Source: Deltaproteobacteria bacterium HGW-Deltaproteobacteria-15 (GTDB taxonomy: Bacteria > Desulfobacterota > DSM-4660 > Desulfatiglandales > HGW-15). Taken from it: a DNA stretch of 64,000 nucleotides. Below the pieces are notes generated by a model. The model did no database searches. It was not told the origin of the DNA and saw only the letters and a program-made list of their open reading frames with translations. The stretch spans positions 1 to 64,000 of the forward strand of contig PHBH01000017.1 of the NCBI GenBank assembly GCA_002840535.1. The letters are read 5' to 3'. Numbering within the stretch: the stretch's first letter is position 1; the number at the start of each line of letters is the position of its first letter. Below, piece by piece: positions 61,602 to 64,000 of this stretch. The position numbers were made by a program, and so were the translations under genes.

Positions 61602-62360
61602 ATGCCGTTCTGGTTACCGCTTTTTATCCTGGTCATTTTTTTTCTGGCATCAGCCATCAAGGTGCTTCGGGAATATGAGAGAGGTGTGATCTTCCGCCTC
61701 GGCCGGGTCATCAAGACCAAAGGGCCCGGTCTCATCATCCTTATTCCGCTCATCGATAAAATGGTCAAAGTGAGCCTGAGGACGGTTACCATGGATGTTC
61801 CGCCACAGGACGTGATCACGAGGGACAATGTCTCCGTGAAGGTGAACGCGGTCATCTACTTCCGGGTCATGGATCCGACCAAGGCGACCATCGAGGTGGA
61901 AAACTTCCTCTTTGCCACCTCACAGCTGGCTCAGACCACGCTCCGAAGTGTGTGCGGCCAGGTGGAACTGGACGATCTGCTCTCCGAACGGGAGAAGATC
62001 AATGCCCAGCTCCAGGAAATCCTGGATCATCACACAGACCCCTGGGGAATCAAGGTGAGCACCGTCGAGGTCAAGCACATCGACCTTCCGCAGGAAATGC
62101 AGCGGGCCATGGCGAGGCAGGCTGAAGCGGAAAGGGAGAGAAGGGCCAAGGTGATCAATGCGGAAGGGGAGTACCAGGCTGCGGATCGGTTGTCGCAGGC
62201 AGCCGGGATCATCCAGAAGTACCCGGAGGCCCTCCAGCTCAGATACCTGCAGACCCTGAAGGAGATAGCCGCAGAGAACAATTCCACCACCATTTTCCCG
62301 ATCCCGATCGATCTGTTCAAGCATTTCTTCAGGAAGCTTGAGGGACCGGAAAAAGAGTGA
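61602..62360 (+). CDS. Slipin (stomatin-like SPFH protein)
   Basis: The 252-residue protein has one N-terminal membrane helix and an SPFH/Band 7 domain ([78 protein letters not shown]). The C terminus is a coiled coil. It forms the usual pair with the NfeD protease just upstream. Confidence 0.96.
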   Translation: MPFWLPLFILVIFFLASAIKVLREYERGVIFRLGRVIKTKGPGLIILIPLIDKMVKVSLRTVTMDVPPQDVITRDNVSVKVNAVIYFRVMDPTKATIEVENFLFATSQLAQTTLRSVCGQVELDDLLSEREKINAQLQEILDHHTDPWGIKVSTVEVKHIDLPQEMQRAMARQAEAERERRAKVINAEGEYQAADRLSQAAGIIQKYPEALQLRYLQTLKEIAAENNSTTIFPIPIDLFKHFFRKLEGPEKE

Positions 62361-62556
62361 AACGACGATCTCAATGGTTGAGTGAAGGCTTAAGGACTCG
62401 GTAACAATCCAGCTCTACGTAGCGGAGGATTGAGAGGCCGCAATTTCATAGAGCTCATAGAGCTATAATGTTACAAGACTCGAGATGACAAACTCGCCCG
62501 CGTAAAGAGAGCCGCGGGATGGCTGTCGATATTCGGAAAGGAAGGAGAAACGATCT

Positions 62557-62922
62557 ATGGCAGATGAAGAGCAAAAGGAGCAGACCGCAGAAAAAAGCCT
62601 TGAAGAAAAGATGAAGGAGGGGCGTGCTCTGGAGAAACTGACAGCACCCGAGCTGAAGGAAATCGCCATGAAGATAGAAGGGCTCGCCGGTGTTCACGCC
62701 ATGAAAAAGGAAGAGCTGATCAAGGTCATCAAGCAAGACCGGGGAATCCCTGAGGACCCTGCAGTCAAGAAGGGAACGACAGCGGACATGAAGAAGGTCC
62801 TGGTGACGCTGAGAGAGCAGAAGAAGGAGGCCCGTCAGAACAAGGACCGCAAACGCGTGAATGTATTGAGACGCCGCATCAACCGGATGAAGAAACGCAC
62901 AAAGAAGCTGGCAAAGGCGTAA
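62557..62922 (+). CDS. Rho N-terminal-like domain protein
   Basis: The 121-residue basic protein has an acidic N terminus, a Rho-N/SAP-like helical motif (LEKLTAPELKEIAMKIEGL, HAMKKEELIKVIKQ) and a Lys/Arg-rich coiled C terminus (RRINRMKKRTKKLAKA). This suggests nucleic-acid binding. It resembles a hypothetical protein often found before ispD in Desulfobacterota. The 196-base gap before it has repeated ATAGAGCT-like words and no gene. Confidence 0.78.
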   Translation: MADEEQKEQTAEKSLEEKMKEGRALEKLTAPELKEIAMKIEGLAGVHAMKKEELIKVIKQDRGIPEDPAVKKGTTADMKKVLVTLREQKKEARQNKDRKRVNVLRRRINRMKKRTKKLAKA

Positions 62923-62970
62923 CCTGGCAGCATCACCCTGCCGTCACCCTGTCTGGTTTCCAATCTTCCC

Positions 62971-63714
62971 ATGAAACAAAAAGAGAAGAATGGAGGCGTG
63001 AGGACTCTGGCCGTTGTCCCTGCTGCAGGGGCAGGGCTGCGCATGGGCAGAGGTCGCGCGAAGCAGTTCCTGGATCTCGGCGGAAAACCTCTCCTTGCCG
63101 TCACACTCCACATTTTTCAGCATTCGCCTGCCATCCATGAGGTCACCTTGGTGGTGCCTGCGGACGACGTGGACTACTGCAAACGGGAGATCGTGCAGAG
63201 GTACGGCCTGGAAAAGGTGAAGCGGGTTGTGGCAGGTGGGGAGAGACGCCAGGATTCGGTGAGGCTGGGCCTCGAGGCCTCAGCCGGAGCAGGGTTTGAG
63301 ATAGCGATCATTCATGACGGCGTTCGCCCCCTGGTGCGACCGGACCTGATCCAAAGGGTGGCAGTCGCTGCGCAGAAGGAGGGCGCCGTTGTCGCGGCGC
63401 TCCCCGCCAAAGATACGGTGAAAGAAGTCAACGGGAACCGGGTTGTCGGAAGGACCTATGACCGCCGTCGTATATGGCTGGTCCAGACCCCGCAGGGCTT
63501 CCGGTTCGATGACCTTCTTTCCGCCCACCGAATGGCCCTGGCACAGTGCTGGGAGGAGGCCACGGATGACGCTCTCCTGGTAGAGAAGATAGGAGTCTCC
63601 GTCCACGTGGTAGAGGGATCAGAGGATAACATCAAGGTCACGACCCCCCACGATCTGGAACTGGCGAGATTTCTGCTGCGAAGAACGAGGGACGAAGGAC
63701 GTCCGCTTCGCTAG
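62971..63714 (+). CDS. ispD: 2-C-methyl-D-erythritol 4-phosphate cytidylyltransferase
   Basis: The 247-residue enzyme of the non-mevalonate isoprenoid pathway. The nucleotide-binding start AVVPAAGAGLRMGRGRAKQFL is intact, with VVAGGERRQDSVRLGL, the IIHDGVRPLVRP motif and DDALLVEKIGVSVHVVEGSEDNIKVTTPHDLELA. The ribosome site is unclear (CTTCCC before the ATG). Neighbour is hemC after a repeat element. Confidence 0.95.
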   Translation: MKQKEKNGGVRTLAVVPAAGAGLRMGRGRAKQFLDLGGKPLLAVTLHIFQHSPAIHEVTLVVPADDVDYCKREIVQRYGLEKVKRVVAGGERRQDSVRLGLEASAGAGFEIAIIHDGVRPLVRPDLIQRVAVAAQKEGAVVAALPAKDTVKEVNGNRVVGRTYDRRRIWLVQTPQGFRFDDLLSAHRMALAQCWEEATDDALLVEKIGVSVHVVEGSEDNIKVTTPHDLELARFLLRRTRDEGRPLR

Positions 63715-63737
63715 GACGAAGGACGAAAAAAACTTGA

Positions 63738-63861
63738 GAACCGCCAAGACGCCAAGTACGCCAAGTGTAAGACATTTTGTTTTTTCACCTGCCGGAAAAT
63801 GCCGGCAGGTGAAAAAACAAATCTTTGCGTATTCTTTGCGTCCTTCGCGCCTTCGCGGTTC
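63738..63861. repeat. Nested palindromic element, copy 2
   Basis: Arms of 28 bases (63738-63765 beginning GAACCGCCAAG; 63834-63861 ending TTCGCGGTTC) are inverted with 23 of 28 matches. Inside, TTTGTTTTTTCACCTGCCGG (63776-63795) pairs perfectly with its complement (63802-63821), loop of six. The outer TTTGTTTTTTCA and CAAATCTT are shared with copy 1; the inner stem differs. Confidence 0.85.
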
Positions 63862-63897
63862 ATCAGATAGAGTTTTGAGATTCGACAATGACCATTC

Positions 63898-64000
63898 TTA
63901 AAATCGGCACAAGGGGCAGCAAACTGGCCCTTACCCAGAGCGGCTGGGTGAAGGAGAGGATCGAATCCGCCCATCCGGAAGCAAGGGTGGAACTGATCCG
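63898..64000 (+). CDS. hemC: Porphobilinogen deaminase, start only
   Basis: From the ATG at 63898 the frame reads MTILKIGTRGSKLALTQSGW and continues open to the window edge. KIGTRGSKLALTQ is the N-terminal signature of HemC, which polymerises porphobilinogen into hydroxymethylbilane on the way to heme and siroheme. The gene continues beyond the window. No strong ribosome site is seen; the palindromic element ends 36 bases before it. Confidence 0.9.

Overview
The window looks like one contig from a sulfate-reducing member of the Desulfobacterota (old Deltaproteobacteria), with GC in the mid-50s by eye. The main grounds are a reductive-type dissimilatory sulfite reductase locus (dsrA, dsrB, dsrD, a two-cysteine dsrC and a DsrN-like amidotransferase) and a selenocysteine-coding peroxiredoxin, both familiar in that group. 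No rRNA, complete tRNA, IS element, prophage or CRISPR array was found.

Layout. 1-4.1 kb: DUF302 protein, then glnK-amtB behind a sigma-54 promoter, and an outer-membrane porin. 4.1-8 kb: Rrf2 regulator with cysteine synthase, cysteine desulfurase and a ThiF-type adenylyltransferase (sulfur mobilisation). 8-13.5 kb: a protein made of three fused RidA domains, a PilZ protein, and a GspE/PilB-type ATPase carrying a C-terminal cyclic-nucleotide-binding domain. 13.8-18.4 kb: an oxidative-stress island of PerR-like regulator, catalase, Sec-peroxiredoxin and a di-heme cytochrome c peroxidase-like protein, with PerR-box-like sites before the first two. 19.3-30.2 kb: branched-chain amino acid genes cimA-leuA-leuC-leuD-ilvD-ilvB-ilvN-ilvC, preceded by a textbook leucine-codon attenuator; leuB is absent. 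30.4-37.9 kb: frameshifted nitrilase, dsrC and dsrN on the minus strand, then dsrABD, a TPR protein and a small unknown protein. 38-43 kb: small conserved and unknown proteins. 43.3-46 kb: dtxR-feoA-feoB iron uptake operon. 46-51 kb: cold-shock protein, then rnc, an Elp3-like radical SAM gene and era. 51-55.5 kb: NtrC-type two-component pair and a radical SAM protein. 55.7-64 kb: purD and a housekeeping run (SPOR/LysM lipoprotein, coaBC, uracil-DNA glycosylase, nfeD, slipin, Rho-N-like protein, ispD, start of hemC).

The most unexpected layer is between the genes. Most intergenic gaps longer than about 50 bases in the leu-ilv operon, and several elsewhere, are filled with degenerate tandem arrays of period 7, 8 or 9, each gap with a different unit and often arranged as inverted arms. 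A separate larger family of nested palindromes (about 28-base arms beginning GAACCGC, enclosing a perfect 20-bp hairpin) occurs at 55.5 and 63.8 kb, with a solitary half arm at 57.2 kb. The other standouts are the leucine attenuator, the Sec-peroxiredoxin with a visible SECIS hairpin, the triple RidA fusion that lacks the catalytic arginine in all three units, and the ATPase-cNMP fusion.
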